Positions 36,282 through 49,600 of a stretch of DNA of 64,000 bases are shown here, piece by piece. The notes under the pieces were generated by a model, which ran no database searches, had not been told where the DNA came from, and saw only the letters and a list, made by a program, of their open reading frames with translations. Each line of letters begins with the position of its first letter. Position 1 is the first letter of the stretch. This DNA comes from Coniferiporia sulphurascens (taxonomy: Eukaryota; Basidiomycota; Agaricomycetes; Hymenochaetales; Hymenochaetaceae): contig NBBA01000002.1 of NCBI GenBank assembly GCA_002794785.1, positions 2,728,001 to 2,792,000 on the forward strand, written 5' to 3'. A program made the translations under genes and the position numbers.

Positions 36282-39200
36282 ATCTCCGTCTCGGCTTCAA
36301 GTTGTAGTCGAGTTACGCATGTCGGGGAGACCTGCACTTTGTCACGAACCAAACGCCTGCGCACGAACCTGAATCTGAAGTCTTGCTTTTTTTGTGATAG
36401 TCTTGTCGAGTTTCGAGATTACCGTTTAAAAAATTGCTAATGTCAGTGCAATAACACCACTTGTATCATCAAGACTCTTCACAGGTGACCGGCTCTTAAA
36501 CCGCCGTCAGTCTGACACATCTACCAACTTGAATGCTGTGACGCGACCGTTGGCCTTCGGTTTGGTTTATAGGTCAATGATCAGATGATATCTTCAATTA
36601 CACTTCCTGCTCTGATATGTGGTTTGGTTGCGAACGGCTTGACCGCTGAAGCAAAAAAATTATCTGGAGGGAGAAGTTAACAATACTAGTGACTCACCTT
36701 TCTTAAACCTCCCCCTTTCCCCGGAATCTTCCACGATTCATCTTGACACGCAGTGCCAGAAACCGGCCGAAGGGGAGAACATCCGCTGTGTCCCCTCTTT
36801 GTGCTGGAAACGGGCAAGTTGGCGTCTACGTAGCGAACGATACGCAAGCCTAAATCCCACATAGAGTCGGCAATCTTTCCCGGATCGGAAAGGTTTGTCC
36901 GTTCCCGCGACTATTCGTGTGCTCTTATTTTTATTTCGAGCTCGTACCTTTCCTATCTTGAGGTCCTGAGGTCCTTGTATTTGTATCCCCAGACTCTAGA
37001 GTCATCTTGGCGCTGTGACTTCACCAACTTGCATCTTGGTTCTGAATAGCGCTAGGTTCCGACTCCGTCCCCCGATCTAGCACGTCATCTGAAATTCCCG
37101 CGATTTTGACCGACGTCCCTACCATCAATTGCTCTTCGACTAATCTGTATTCCCGTTTCCAGGGCTTCGTTTCTTAAAACACTTGGAAGTGCCAGTGTGT
37201 GCCTTGCATGTTTTCACCTTTTCTGGTCTAATAATGATTTTTGTTTCAAACTCGATCGGGAGATTATCAGGCAAGCCAGAAAGTAAAAGAGGCACCTCAC
37301 AATCCCGTCCCCGTGTTCTTTTGTTCCCGTGTATACGGTGCCTCATCGACTGTCGGTTGACAGGTCGACCTTGTCTGCTATCTGTGTATGTATCTATTTC
37401 AGACACGGATACCGTGATCAAAGGCTGCAATGGAGCCAAACTCCGGAATATGCCTCGGTGCCTTGGTCGTGACCACTCCACCTGTACCTATTCGTACTAC
37501 CTTTAATACTTCGGGTGGTCATTTATGTAATATTTCGGGAGCTTGCCTTGTATTCTCTAGGTGCTTCCAAGGTCCTTTACACAGAAGCAAACTGGTCTCC
37601 GCGTTTGCCTTACTGTCCGTTACGACACAAAGTACGACAATCAGGGGCTTATAGAAGGGCAGAGCTGAATAAGGTTACAATTCCGAGCGCGGGAAGACCA
37701 CGAGGCCATGAGAAGACGGGACAGTCGCCCGCTCAATTGATGCCTAAAGGCGCTCAATTAACACCATTAACTTGAAGCGGACTGTAATGGCAGTCATGTG
37801 TAACATTACCGGAACATTCCAGGATGCATATATGTACATATGTATGCACTTGCTTGTATAGAGCGCATCATTCTGCTGGGCGGGTCTGGCCTTGCCGCTA
37901 TCCTCCGGCCTCACCCTGTTACACGTTCGTGCGTGGCCCGCCAAAGGAACTCGAGTCGCCCCTTTTGTCGTTCTCCATAGCCCATTGCCTTGGGGTGCTG
38001 GGTGGAGGGTTGAGAGGAGGAGCGGGTACCTTGCGAAGGCACGCACGCAGGCACCCGATCCCAATCGTGCTTCAATCATCTCCTTATTGCGGCAGCCTCT
38101 TGCACACGTACAGGATACAGTGATTTATCATACTGTTCAATTCGGAAAATTCGCGTCCGTTACGATACAACTGAGGCACCGCTACTACGTCGCAGGGGGG
38201 GGCCTTTCATAGTTGTTTATCCTGTGGGGAAATTGCTTCCGGACGTGGCTTCAGAGTCAGTTGCTCTGGGTGCGCGCGCGATCATTAATCAGATGACGCG
38301 TATCGGATCCCATGAATGAATGGACAAGGACAGTTAGAGAGCATCACCTCGGCCGAGTTTTGGGCATGGATCCCGGCTTGCGGTCCAAAGTTGTCAGTTA
38401 CTTTGTGTATTCGGGTAGTTTATCCGACCATATAATAAGTGGCCTTCAGTATATCAGTCATGGTTAACAGTAGTCAATTGTATAAAGAACCTCAAGTGGC
38501 AAGTGTAGGCAAATGGGGTGTGGCCTTGGTGCAAGTTTCAAGCGGTGACGCCAAGGTCCCATCAATCCGCTCCATCGCGATTGAAGGTGTCGCGTCACTG
38601 GCAGGAGGAACCAATCTGCACGATAGCGCTTACTGAGAAACCAACTCGATAGCTGACAATGTTGCAAGCAAACTTAAGCCAGTGCAAAATAGGATTGAGG
38701 GCGATCGGGATTTCTTCAAATGGCTATATTGTCGAGCATCCATAACGCGTTGCATAAGCATGTCTAACAGGACAAAAGTGGATGGAAGAAGGTGTGTTAA
38801 ACGGCTCCCTCCATTCGGGCCCGAGTTCCCGGTTTGCTGCCCGGCAGCGCGGCAGGTATTGCGATTCTTTCGTCGATGGATTGTATGCCATGTATTGGAT
38901 AATTCTGAGAATGGAAGCAGAAGGGCGCCTCCGCCGGTGGAGGAAGCGGCTAAAGAACGGTGTTCTCCTAGTTAGGTCGACCGGAAGCTGGAGAAATGCA
39001 GATTCGATGGTCCTCCAGAAAAGACAATAACCACAGAAGGAGGAGGTTGTGAAATTCCGAGCTCGGAAAGGAGCGGTAGCATACACCAACCCCCAACTTT
39101 CATTCAGTCAAGCTCAACTGCTAAGCACCTCAGAGACACCCGACAGAGATGAATCCCCGCTGGCCGCAGACCCGTGAAAGCCGCAGACTGGATGCAGGGC

Positions 39201-42200
39201 GACTCTTGCTTATTCACAGTGTGGGGGGGGGACAAACCAGATTAGCCCGCTGGGCCGGAAGACCCGAGTTTCTACGACAGGAAGGTGTTTTAAACTTTGA
39301 TATCCACAGCGGGGGCTTCATCACTAGGGGCGTCAAAGAAAGTGGTGCCGCAGACACGGGGCAGCTGTCGAGACATACGTATGATGAGCAAACATATTCT
39401 GGATGAGGAAAGGTTGCGGGGACCGGTATCCGACGTGTCGTCCCCGAAACATTGCGTCGCCGCCCCAACATTCAACACAAAAAAAACAGACAACTGCGCT
39501 AAACCAGGCGTGGTTAGAGTCTATGATATTCTACACCTTTCCCGGCGGGGAGTGCAGAGGCCGAGACGCCCCCAAAGTATAGGGGCCCAGGTTGCTTCGG
39601 TGTATCGAACTCGGCGTGAAAATTTTCTTCCGACAGGATCAACTGTCCGACGGCCGTCTTCCAGCATCCACGCGGCCGTCTTAGGTAGCTACAATAGTTG
39701 TGGAAGGGCTTCTCCGTAAGGCGACGTTGCAATTTGCGATCGTGAATGTGGTCAACAGCTGATAGGATGGAAGAGACGTTTCATCCAAGCAGAATCCGTC
39801 GTTTAGACTCGAGAGTCATGCGGCGCAGGTGAATAGAGGCACACCGCAATAAGCGGCCGTTTTAATTGCTTAGTGGCGAAGGTAAAATATGCGAACAGAT
39901 TTGACTGCGGCATTCTTTTATGTTGAACATTCACGTAAGTCCTCGTATACAGTCAGAGACACATTTTCCGGGGCTGGTGCGGGCTCAAAAAACACCAATG
40001 TTCAGTGATATTACGCACCCTAGTTTTACCGACATAAAGTCCCTGAGCATGTACCCGAGGACGTTTTTCACTGTTCGGCTGCAAGCAAGTGTTCAAACGG
40101 TTAAGCCTTTCTGGACTCATGATAGCAGATCCAAAATCGGCCGCCGGACCAGTAAAACACAAACAACAGAAGCGGTACAAAGGTGTCCCCCGAAATGTCG
40201 CCTCTAGTTATATTTATGAAGCTTTAGCCCAGGGGGAAAAGCAAAGAGGTACGATGCTGTGTTTGAGTACTGCATCTGCGACCCGACAAACATAAAGCGA
40301 GAGGACACGGACGAATCAGAGGCCGCTGGGAGCCGAAACGGGATGTGTCACATAGAACGACTGTCACGCCGATATTGTCTTCCCGATTTAGGATCCTTAA
40401 AGCTTAACATCCATCTCTCAGGTTCGGGCTTCGATTCATATACCTGCCGATCAAAGAATTAATAATTAATTGCCGCAACGGCGCTCGAGGTATGGATTTG
40501 TGATGCTTTCTCACATCAGAGGTCTTACTGGAAGGAATCGTTTGCCGATTCATCACGTAAGTGGCTGATGAATTTATCCGTTTACGGAATAAAGAGATAG
40601 ACGGGTGGGCTGATGACTGCCGAATGATAAAAGCGGCCGTGCTTCCGCAGGCCGAGTTGGTGGAAGTGATCCCGAGCGAAATCTGCCTCCGGGACACATG
40701 CGCTGTGCAATATGCAATATGCCTACTCTGTTCGAGTTAGTTGATGGGTAGGCTAATGGGCTTTGTATCGGCAGCGATCCTTTTAGTGTCAGCGGGCCCT
40801 TTCCTAGATCGTCGTCGTTCCCCACCGGGTCTTTCCAGATACGCTGCGGTCGGAGTCGGCTTCGCCGGCCTTCTTCGCAAACACTAGTACTCTGACATCC
40901 ATGAATACCTTGTTCGCTCAGATCCATGGCATATGGACGGAAGCTTCGCCACGGTAAAATGGCCGAAGATTTCAGAAGTTCAAAGCTTGCCAGCATACCC
41001 GCCTTTGTGGACATGGTCTGGACGCAGTAATATCCGAGTAACGAAGTCAAGATTATGGCACCGCTCTCAGTACTTGTCGTACTCGAGCGCACTTTCTTCT
41101 GTGCGAAATGTCGCACTCTCTTCAGGAACACAGGAACCTTCAAGGCGGCCGTTCCGCGAGCAATTCAATTAATCAGTGAATGCGCAGCCAGGTCTAAGGG
41201 TTACCGGTCAGTCGCAAGGGCTGAGTGAATTGGAGTGGGAGGCGCATGACCACTTCGTGGGCACTTCATTTGTATTGATGTCGGGGAGGTTCCGGGCGTC
41301 GAGAGGCGGTCTCGGGTGTACGTTGCTCTGTGATAGATTTCAGGAAAAAAGTATGTTTCGTTATCCGACATATATCGTCAGATCCGGCGAGCAGATGGTT
41401 GCGAACATATGTGCGTCGTATAATACAGTCGTGTGCAATTCGGTACTGACGGTACTTATTAGCATTGTGACTCTTTCGTAACCTTCTGCAATTTAATCCT
41501 GTAGCCTCCTGTCCTCATCGCTGTGCAGGCATTTATCGGATGACCGCATCAGTGGCTCTGTTCAGGCTTGCAAGAGGCGCTGCGGGGGTTTGATAGCCGC
41601 GCAATCCGGAACAGCACCGAACCCGAATCTCAGCTTATCTCTGCAATCAAGAATTCGCGCTATTCCATTCTACGAACTCAAGCTTCGTGATACGGAAGCC
41701 GTAGCTCTGGAGTAGCCGCGGGGACTTTCCGAGGCCCGAATTGGATCTGACCAATTCAGATCTGTTGGACAGCTCAGTTTCCTTTCGGCTCCTGACTCCC
41801 GTTTTCGTTTGTCTTCTTATCTTACTGACTCGGCACGCTCGCGCGAGGCAAACGTTGTTGTCCGTCAGAACGGCATGGCCGGACCCAGGGAGGATGTCAT
41901 CCATGAGCTGACACACCCACCCGGCTACGGTAAGTAAGTATAACAGACACAGGAGTATGTGTCTACCAACGACTTTCGCCATGCGAGTGCTCCGGCTGTT
42001 GCTGCTTTTCGCGGGAGCACGAAGCGAAGGAAGCCTCTATGGGAATAGAGTCGGTACTCAAAGGACTTCCCGAAAGCGGCGACAGAAGCGCTGGTGCTCG
42101 GAGAGAGTTTGACGAGGCGTGATGGGGATGCGCCAACGCACCGTATCGGACCATAAAGATGGTCTTTTGAAGTCTTGTCGACGTGTCGACGGTCGAGGAG

Positions 42201-44119
42201 CGTATGGGAGCCCACTTCGAAGTCTCAAGTGGATTCGTACAACACAGTCTGCCATCGCCGACGCTCAAACGATACATGTGCTCTCATGCTCGTGCGTCCT
42301 ACGATGCTCGCGTCCGTGTACGCCCACTGGCTCGATGAGCGGAAGCAAATCTTATCCCCGACCTCGGACGACAAGCGTCATCAGCGCGCGGGGCCATCGA
42401 CTCGGGGATGGATTTTTCGCTAATTTCCTGGATTTTCTTGTTTTCTCTCCTCCTGTCATTCAGGGATGCACGGGATGCCGGCCAGCGCTGCAAGCCGAGC
42501 TAGGCGTGCTGTAAATTCCGAGGGCAATCGAGGCTTTCTTATTCGTCGGTAGTCGGTGCACGGGAAGGGCCAGCCGCATTACGTTATTCATAGCCTTGAC
42601 GGGAGATCCCAGTCGCGTCGGAGGAGCGATGCTGGCAAAAGACTGGAATGCCGTCGGACGTCGTTTCTGCAAAACTTTGCATTCAGCCTCGATCAGCGTG
42701 CGGAACAGAGTTGAGGGAAAGGACAGTTGATAAACTGATAGCATCCTTCCGCTCTCATTTCCTTTCCGGGACATGGTTTCCCCGGCATGGGATCAATTGT
42801 CGGCACGACCCGGTCTATGAGGGCATACCGGATTCCAAGTCAGCTGAGTGCTGAGACACGAGTTCCACGGCCGTGTGCGTGTCTTCTCTTCTCCTCCGCG
42901 CCTTCCCCTCGTTTCGCAGCGGACGATTATTTCTCGTCGATGGCGTAGACGAGTAGATACACATGACTCTGATGCGTAAACTGATGCGCAGTCAAGCAAA
43001 GGCCAAACTGCCGGACCTAGTCGCACGCGTTCATCGTGTGTTTTTATTGTCCCTTTTCCATCGGATTAATGCGTATGTAAAGTAAAATGGTGGTAGGGAC
43101 CAGGGGACAGCGGCTGCAAGTGGGCGCTTGGCAGCGTGGACTGGGGAAACATCTAGCATGCAAAGTGTTTCAAGAACATATGCAGCGTTCATAAATACAC
43201 GGTACTTCTTTGCTGCAATTAACGTTTCCGTCCCAGGCATAGACGAAACAAAACAGCCATCGGCGGCATCCGTCTCATCTTCCCTTCCATCTTCTGTAAA
43301 AATGGGCGCATCGAGTTCGAAAAGGGTGGAGAAGACTGACAGATTTACCTATGGATGGAAATTCTGACGGCGGGCGTGCCGTTAACGTGTGTCATATGCG
43401 GATATAGACCCAACGGGCAAGAGGAGGGGCGGCAGATAAGATACTCGAGCACCCGGCTCGCGCGGGCGGAACGCCAGCCGGGAGCTGACAGAGCCAAGCC
43501 GGATAAGCCGGCTGAAAGAGGGTTCCAAGAACGGAATGCACGTGACCCGCATCACATGTCACGGGTGCAGGAGACAGGCGGTGATGTGCGGGCAAGAATC
43601 GGACTCGGTGAATGACTGGTGACGTTCTGGGGAGAAGGCTCAGGCGGGTCGCCGGATATGGTGATATTTCGTCACGGCTGCGGGTGCCCCCTGCCTGCGA
43701 GTCGTGTTCACCTGGGGCGAAAACAGAGCGCCGAATATACTGCGAGGGAGAGGACGCCCACACGCGGTGACAGGATATGTCGTGGGGAACTTGGGTGGAC
43801 TCGGGAGTCGGGAGACGGTGGCGCCCGCTGAAGGGAAGCGGAGAAGCCACGCTAGGCAGTCGCGATTAGAGTTCTGTGCTGCCGAAAAGCGAATATCCGG
43901 AAAGGAAATCGGACTTCTCGAAAAGAACTCGGATTTGTTTGTCTGTTTGTGAACAGATCATCATCGGGTGTCGATCGCGCTTCGGCGATTAAATTCGATT
44001 CATTTTAAATTTAATGTATTTATGTAAGTATATGTCACAACGTCTATATATATTTGCTAATACTAATATAATCCCCCCGCCCTCTCGAACGCGCCTCTGC
44101 TCGCTGCGAAGCCCCTGCT
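36282..44119. other. 7.8-kb region without recognisable genes
   Basis: Both strands were read for family motifs, and none of the open frames (up to about 190 codons, for example minus 40574-41143) shows one. No long terminal repeats, reverse transcriptase, transposase or tandem array was recognised. The octamer GCGGCCGT recurs at 39672-39679, 39853-39860, 40633-40640 and 41145-41152. G-runs occur at about 38197 and 39223. An E-box CACGTG lies near 43540, upstream of the zinc-finger gene. It could be decayed mobile-element DNA, an extended promoter, or non-coding RNA genes; the sequence alone does not decide. Confidence 0.5.
44045..44053 (+). promoter_or_regulatory. TATA box of C2H2 transcription-factor gene
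   Basis: TATATATAT lies 67-75 bp upstream of the ATG at 44120, within an AT-rich island (43985-44070) that contrasts with the GC-rich flanks. Confidence 0.5.
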
Positions 44120-46671
44120 ATGCACGACGTCGACGGTGTCCTCCCCGCCGTTCCTGCTGTATTCCAAAACCCGCTCGCAACCCCCCCGCCAGACGACGCC
44201 GAGCATATCCTCCCCGACTTTCCCTCAGCGCGCCCCCGTCTCTCTCTATCCCTCCTCGGGCTCCGTATCGACCCGGACGCCCACCGCTCAGCCCTGGCCT
44301 ACGACACGCAGCACACGTCGGGCCTCTCTGCCGCCTCTCCGCATGCACAGACGTTCCGCTACTCGCGCATCCCAATAGGCTCCTCTTCTGTATCCGCTGC
44401 GCCCGGTGGCGACAATAGCATATATAACTCTGCGTCCGCTTTCGAGCACTCCGACGCAGCCACGTCCGCCACGAGCGTGTCTGGTAAGTCCTTGCCACAA
44501 CCTCCACTATTCGCCACTCACGTCCGTCCCGTTCTTCAGGGTATCCGTCCTCGCCTCCCCCTTCTAGGCAGCACTCCGACAATGGTCGCAATCGCGAGAA
44601 ATTATCCGGCACTAACCAATTTCCCCCAAAGTCACCGGTAGCCTCCCCAATCGAACAGCCCGCCACAAGCTTTTCAGAAAGGCTTAATATGCCTTTCCCG
44701 ACACTACTAAACGAGCAAAGGCTGCAGGATCACTACCCACCTCTCAGCCACACACAGCACTCAGATCACAACGGGTCCCAACGGTCACTCGTCCAGCATC
44801 AACAACATCCCCACTCATACTCACACTCTCAGTCGTCCTCTCTGCATTCCCCCTCGGATCGCTTCCCCCCGTTGGCCTCGATGCTCGCTCAAGATCGTTA
44901 TTCGCGGCTCGACCGCTACCCGCCCCCACAGACGGAGCATGATCGCAGAGGATCAGACTCATCTGACCACTACTCGAAGCACTATACGCCTCAATCGCTG
45001 GCTCTCGGTTCAAGTTACCCAGCGTCTTCTTACACGCTTCATCGTGTTAACCGAAGTGAGTCGCTCTCGGACTTTGGACCAGAACCGGAATTGAGTCGAA
45101 CGGATTGGCAAGATGAAGACAGGAGCAGACTTTCTCGCGAAGGACGATCGGGTGCCGACCCCTATTCCCCGATTCATTCGTCCTTCTCCTCGTCGAATTC
45201 ATCATCCCTCCCCACGCCAGGACTTCCCTCTCCCCACGCTCCTTTCCTCCATTCGCAAGGTTCCCGGAGCTATGGGGGAGCCCCCAACGGTGGATATGCT
45301 CTTTATGGCTCGCCGGAAGATTTATCATACGACAACAGACCTCAGTCAAGCTCGGGTGACTCCAATTCCCCCTCTTACGCATATGCGCTTCCCTCCGACC
45401 CGGCGGTCTCGCCAGGCTCGGTCCATCAACAAGCCGCTTATTCAAACCCCAATGACCCGGCCTCTAAGACATATTCGTTCGTCTCGCTGCCGGGTAACAC
45501 TGTCCGCAAGCGGCCGCGGAGGCGTTACGATGAGATTGAGCGACTATATTCGTGCAGCTACTCCGGCTGCACAAAAGCTTATGGAACACTTAATCATTTG
45601 AACGCCCATGTCAACATGCAAAAGCACGGCGCAAAAAGACACCCTAATGGTAAGTTTCACCGCTCAAGTTTTCTACTTCCGTCCTTTTCCATGTCATTCT
45701 CGGTGTATACCCGATCCCCATTATTCTTTTATAATAATGGGGTTCATAGTATGACATCGCAGAACAGGGGGAAGGTGTAGGTAGACTTCATCTCATGAAA
45801 AGCTACCAATGAAAGTCTACCCCCCCCCCCCTCCCCCCCCCTTCTCTCTCCTTTCTTTATTATCATGTGAATGCAATGTTCCCATTTCTGACTCCATTTC
45901 CTTCCCCCCCCTTTACGCAACGCAGAATTCAAAGAAATGCGAAAGCAGTGGCGCAAGATGAAGAAAGAGCAGGAGCAGGAGCGTGAACGCAGTTCACTAA
46001 CACATGGAGAGGGCTACAGTTCTGGAGTCGCTCAGTCTGTTGGCATTCCTGGAAACGGAGCCCTTACAGAGGTTATGCGTCGCCGCCGCGTTACAGACCC
46101 TAACGCCTATGGACTCCATTCGGTGGATGGCGGTGCAAATGGGATTTCTCTAGGTTCTGGCTCGATCTCTGATCCTCTAGGTATCCATTCACTGGACCCT
46201 TCGTCATACGGACTAAGCTCAGGATTGAGTATGAATGTTAATATGGACTCGGTAGGCGGAATGGGTGTTGTTGGTGGTTACGGCCACCACCATTACGTGC
46301 AAAACCCATCGTACCACAATCAGCAGCGACCAGGCCTATCACCTGTGTCACCCACTTCGCCCACCGACCCTTATGGTAGTCGATATTCATCGAACAGCAC
46401 GCTGCCCGCGCCGCTCTCGCTTACCGCCAATGCTCCAGGCTCGTCCGGTGCTTACTATGATGGGATCTCTCACGAGCAGCGAGGGGAATACGACCACGAT
46501 CGCGGGCGCACTCCGCCGCCGCGGAACCAGCTTCCGCCTGACGCCACGCTTTACTCTGCATATTCGCACCACTCTCAGCAGTCCGAACTAAGTGGAGACG
46601 GGTGCGGTCTACCGAGCTTATCGACCATTGCTCGCATGGACCACCACAATCACCATAGCAGCCCCCATTGA
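44120..46671 (+). CDS. Single C2H2 zinc-finger transcription factor
   Basis: Three exons (44120-44483, 44540-45649, 45926-46671) join in frame to 739 residues. The core is KRPRRRYDEIERLYSC followed by CSYSGCTKAYGTLNHLNAHV, one C2H2 finger, then a basic helix EFKEMRKQWRKMKKEQ across the second intron. This finger plus basic extension is highly conserved in fungal nuclear regulators. The long flanks are Ser/His/Pro/Tyr-rich and disordered (His-Gln runs, PPSDR, SSPH end), as expected for activation regions. The second intron is 276 nt, about five times the local norm, and contains a C12-T-C9 tract. The long gene-free DNA on both sides suggests complex regulation. I recognise the family but cannot assign an orthologue. 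Confidence 0.9.
45820..45841 (+). repeat. Poly-C tract in intron 2 of the zinc-finger gene
   Basis: Twelve C, one T, then nine C, followed by a CT-rich run up to the acceptor region. The tract could form an i-motif, and its complement a G-quadruplex. Its length is likely to be polymorphic and error-prone in sequencing. Confidence 0.9.
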
Positions 46672-49600
46672 ACACTCTGTCCGCCGAACCCCTTATGACG
46701 TTGGCTGGCGAGTCACGCCGTCGCTACTGCCTTATCTCTGTCTTTGTTTGCCACGACAATTATCAGGGATCTAGGTCATCTTCGTCCTACCATCTCGACT
46801 ACTTAAAGCCTACCTTCTTTTCTTGTCGGCGCCACACGTCGCATTCTGAAACTGTCTTTATGTTCACCTTTGGAACCATTCCGGGATATAGCAAATTGTT
46901 TCTACTCGTACGCAACTTATAAGTCCTTTACACCAATGCTTACTTTCCAACTCCCTCCTCGCTTCCGTGTCTAAGTCCGATCGGGGCTATGTCTCTGCTT
47001 TTATTGACCATGGCCATAGTGTTTGTAATTCTAGCTGGACGACACGCTTCCCTTCTTTATCCTTACTTCCATGCATTGTATTCCCCATCGGCTTTGGTCT
47101 TCCGATCGTTCTCGGATCCCTCTGCATCTTCTTCCCAATTGTCCTTGTCTCTTTTGCACCTTAATTTTGAACATGTAATGCCCGGCATTTGGCGACACAC
47201 CTCACGCACGCGCGGGCGATCCGATGTTACACCTTAGTAAATACTGTACACCAACTCGATGCAGGACTTTGACTCTGCAACGATGTTTTTTTTTATGAAA
47301 AGATTCCGGAGCAAGCCAAAAAATTATTTTTTCTGAGCCACAATCTTGGTTTGTGTACGTTCTAGGCAAGCAATATGCGAGCGGAGCGGGAGCGGATCTC
47401 CGAGAAAGTTTAGAAGGTTTAAGGACACGTGTTTAGCATGATTGAGTTCGAACTCGGGAAATACTTTCCGACGCTTTCACATCTCAATTCTCGATGTGAC
47501 TCCTGGTGGGAGCTTGCGGGCGGAGGCGTGCTGGATTAATATCTCGCTCAATTTTCTCCCCTTTCATTCATTTCCTCTGGCGCTGACATCTTTTCTCTTG
47601 ATTTTCTTTTACTTATTTCACTATTATCCACGCACAACGGCCGTATAGCATTATCATTTCACTATCTGGGCTTCCACGTTAATAGGGGGTGGCATGCAAC
47701 CTGCACCCTGCTCGATCTTGAAGGCATCATCACACCATCGGGGGATGTCTGCGAATGCTCAGATAGGACTGAACCTCTGTTGACGGCATGCCGATCTACA
47801 TACTCGTAAAAGCGACGTAAGTCGGTCTTGCATGCGCTGCCGAGTGCCAGCGCGCGGGATCGGGCAGCCAGGGTGTTGACGTGTACACGGACTGATGTGC
47901 GTAATAGGACTCCAAGCGTGGTCGTAAGAGTCCGCTGCAGCCGCTGTGGGGGGGGAGGGAGAGGCCAAATGCCGCCCGGCGCTCGGTTCTGAATGATGTC
48001 TGGATCGCACACCCCCGAACCGTCGCCGTAACGCCTCATTAACGCCTAATAGTACGCCGGGCGATTGGCGGGCGCGTCAATGCTTGCACCCGTGGCTGGC
48101 GGCGTGATGAAGCGTGTGGGAACCTAATGGACGTCGATGTGGCCTCTATGGGGAACGGAAGAGAAAAATGAGAGAAAGCCCGCACGCATTAAACGCCACG
48201 CATACCGCGCGGGTGCCCGGACTCTGGCAAAGATGTCGGTATAGTGCCTCCGGGCGCTTTCCACTCGGGAGAAGCGGAGGAGTAATAGAGTCTCCCCCGG
48301 CCCGCAGTGTCTCCATCCATTCATAAGCGCAAACCCTCTTCTTCCAATATGTTCGGATCTGCATTTCCAAATGACGATTTTTTTCATGTTTGAATCGCAC
48401 TCGCACATACACAATGAAGGCGCCGCCCGAGAGATGCGGATTGATCCTGCCTCGTATTGATCCCGTCTTGCCCGGTGGCGGCGTTTCACTGTGCCACAGA
48501 GGAGACTCCCAACTCCCATCTCGAAGCCTGGGAGGAGAGAGTCGACACGGTTTTAGGGATCTCGTGCTCTGCTTCTATCTTGAATCCGGCGTGAATTAGA
48601 ACGAATACCTCCCGTGGTTCTCTGTGAGGTAACCCAGAACACCGGTCTTCTTGCTTCCTTGGAGCCTGGAGACTTGTAATATCAGCCTCCGTGGCACCGC
48701 CATCGCAAGAGACGCGCACATCATTGGGTCCGGCGTGCGTGTGTAAAACGCGTTGCGATTATATATCCTCGTGTCCGTAAGGTGCTGTGAGCATATACCC
48801 CAGATTCTATTAAAGAGATGTTAATAACTTCTGCGTCTGTATGGGGATCCAATAGCATCACAGATTCCTGCGTATTAATCAGATAACCCTACGAAAAGGA
48901 AAAACATCAGAACGTCTGGAAAATGCGAAAGTGAACAGAAATACGGGAAGCCGAGCCGCCCAAGCTTCTTCTCGAACTCTGTACATCCACCGCTACGATA
49001 AGACTTCGTGCTCTACATAGCGGGAAATAGACACATTCTCTGTTCCCACCCTTCCCACACTCAGGCTGCTGTGTTCTATGCCTTCGAATTCTTGTTTCAC
49101 AAATCTTGCCCCGCAATCTGCCTGTCCAATCACAGTATTCAGATTTATTCCGCGAAATCAGACCGGATGATGTTCCGAATTCGTGTCTGGACTGGAAAGC
49201 TGAATGGGAGAATTCATCGGGAGAAGCTTTGCCGAGGAGTTCTACAAATCACGATCGGTATATAGATCTCGCGTTTCGAGCGAAGCGTCGTTGACTGTTC
49301 AGCAGAAAAATGGCACAAGTCTTTTCGAAACCGCGTTAATAATGCCCCCATCATGCGGTAGACGTCAACATGAGCCGATCGCGTCCACCAGCTGGGATGC
49401 CGACTATCTCCGCGGCCGCTGCAGTCAATACAGGACGCAAATAATAAAACGTAGTCTCTGAGGAAAGAAAGTTTGACCTAGCGATATCCCCGCATTACTC
49501 TTAATCCAGCTAGTGCGAGTCGATGTGACAACATACGTTGTTCGTCGATTTCCTGCGAAATTGGTCGGCTTACTGTTATTTGCTATTTGTCAGACAAGTC

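Noticed and set aside
40574..41143. 189-codon minus-strand frame in the gene-free region
   Set aside because: No conserved motif, composition like the surrounding DNA, and nothing supports a start or splice structure.
44118..44666. 182-codon minus-strand frame opposite the zinc-finger gene
   Set aside because: It is the complement of the GC-rich first exon; Arg/Gly-rich translation is typical of such shadows.
47441..47458. GAGTTCGAACTCGGG resembling a tRNA T arm
   Set aside because: It is a simple palindrome; no other tRNA arm can be folded around it.
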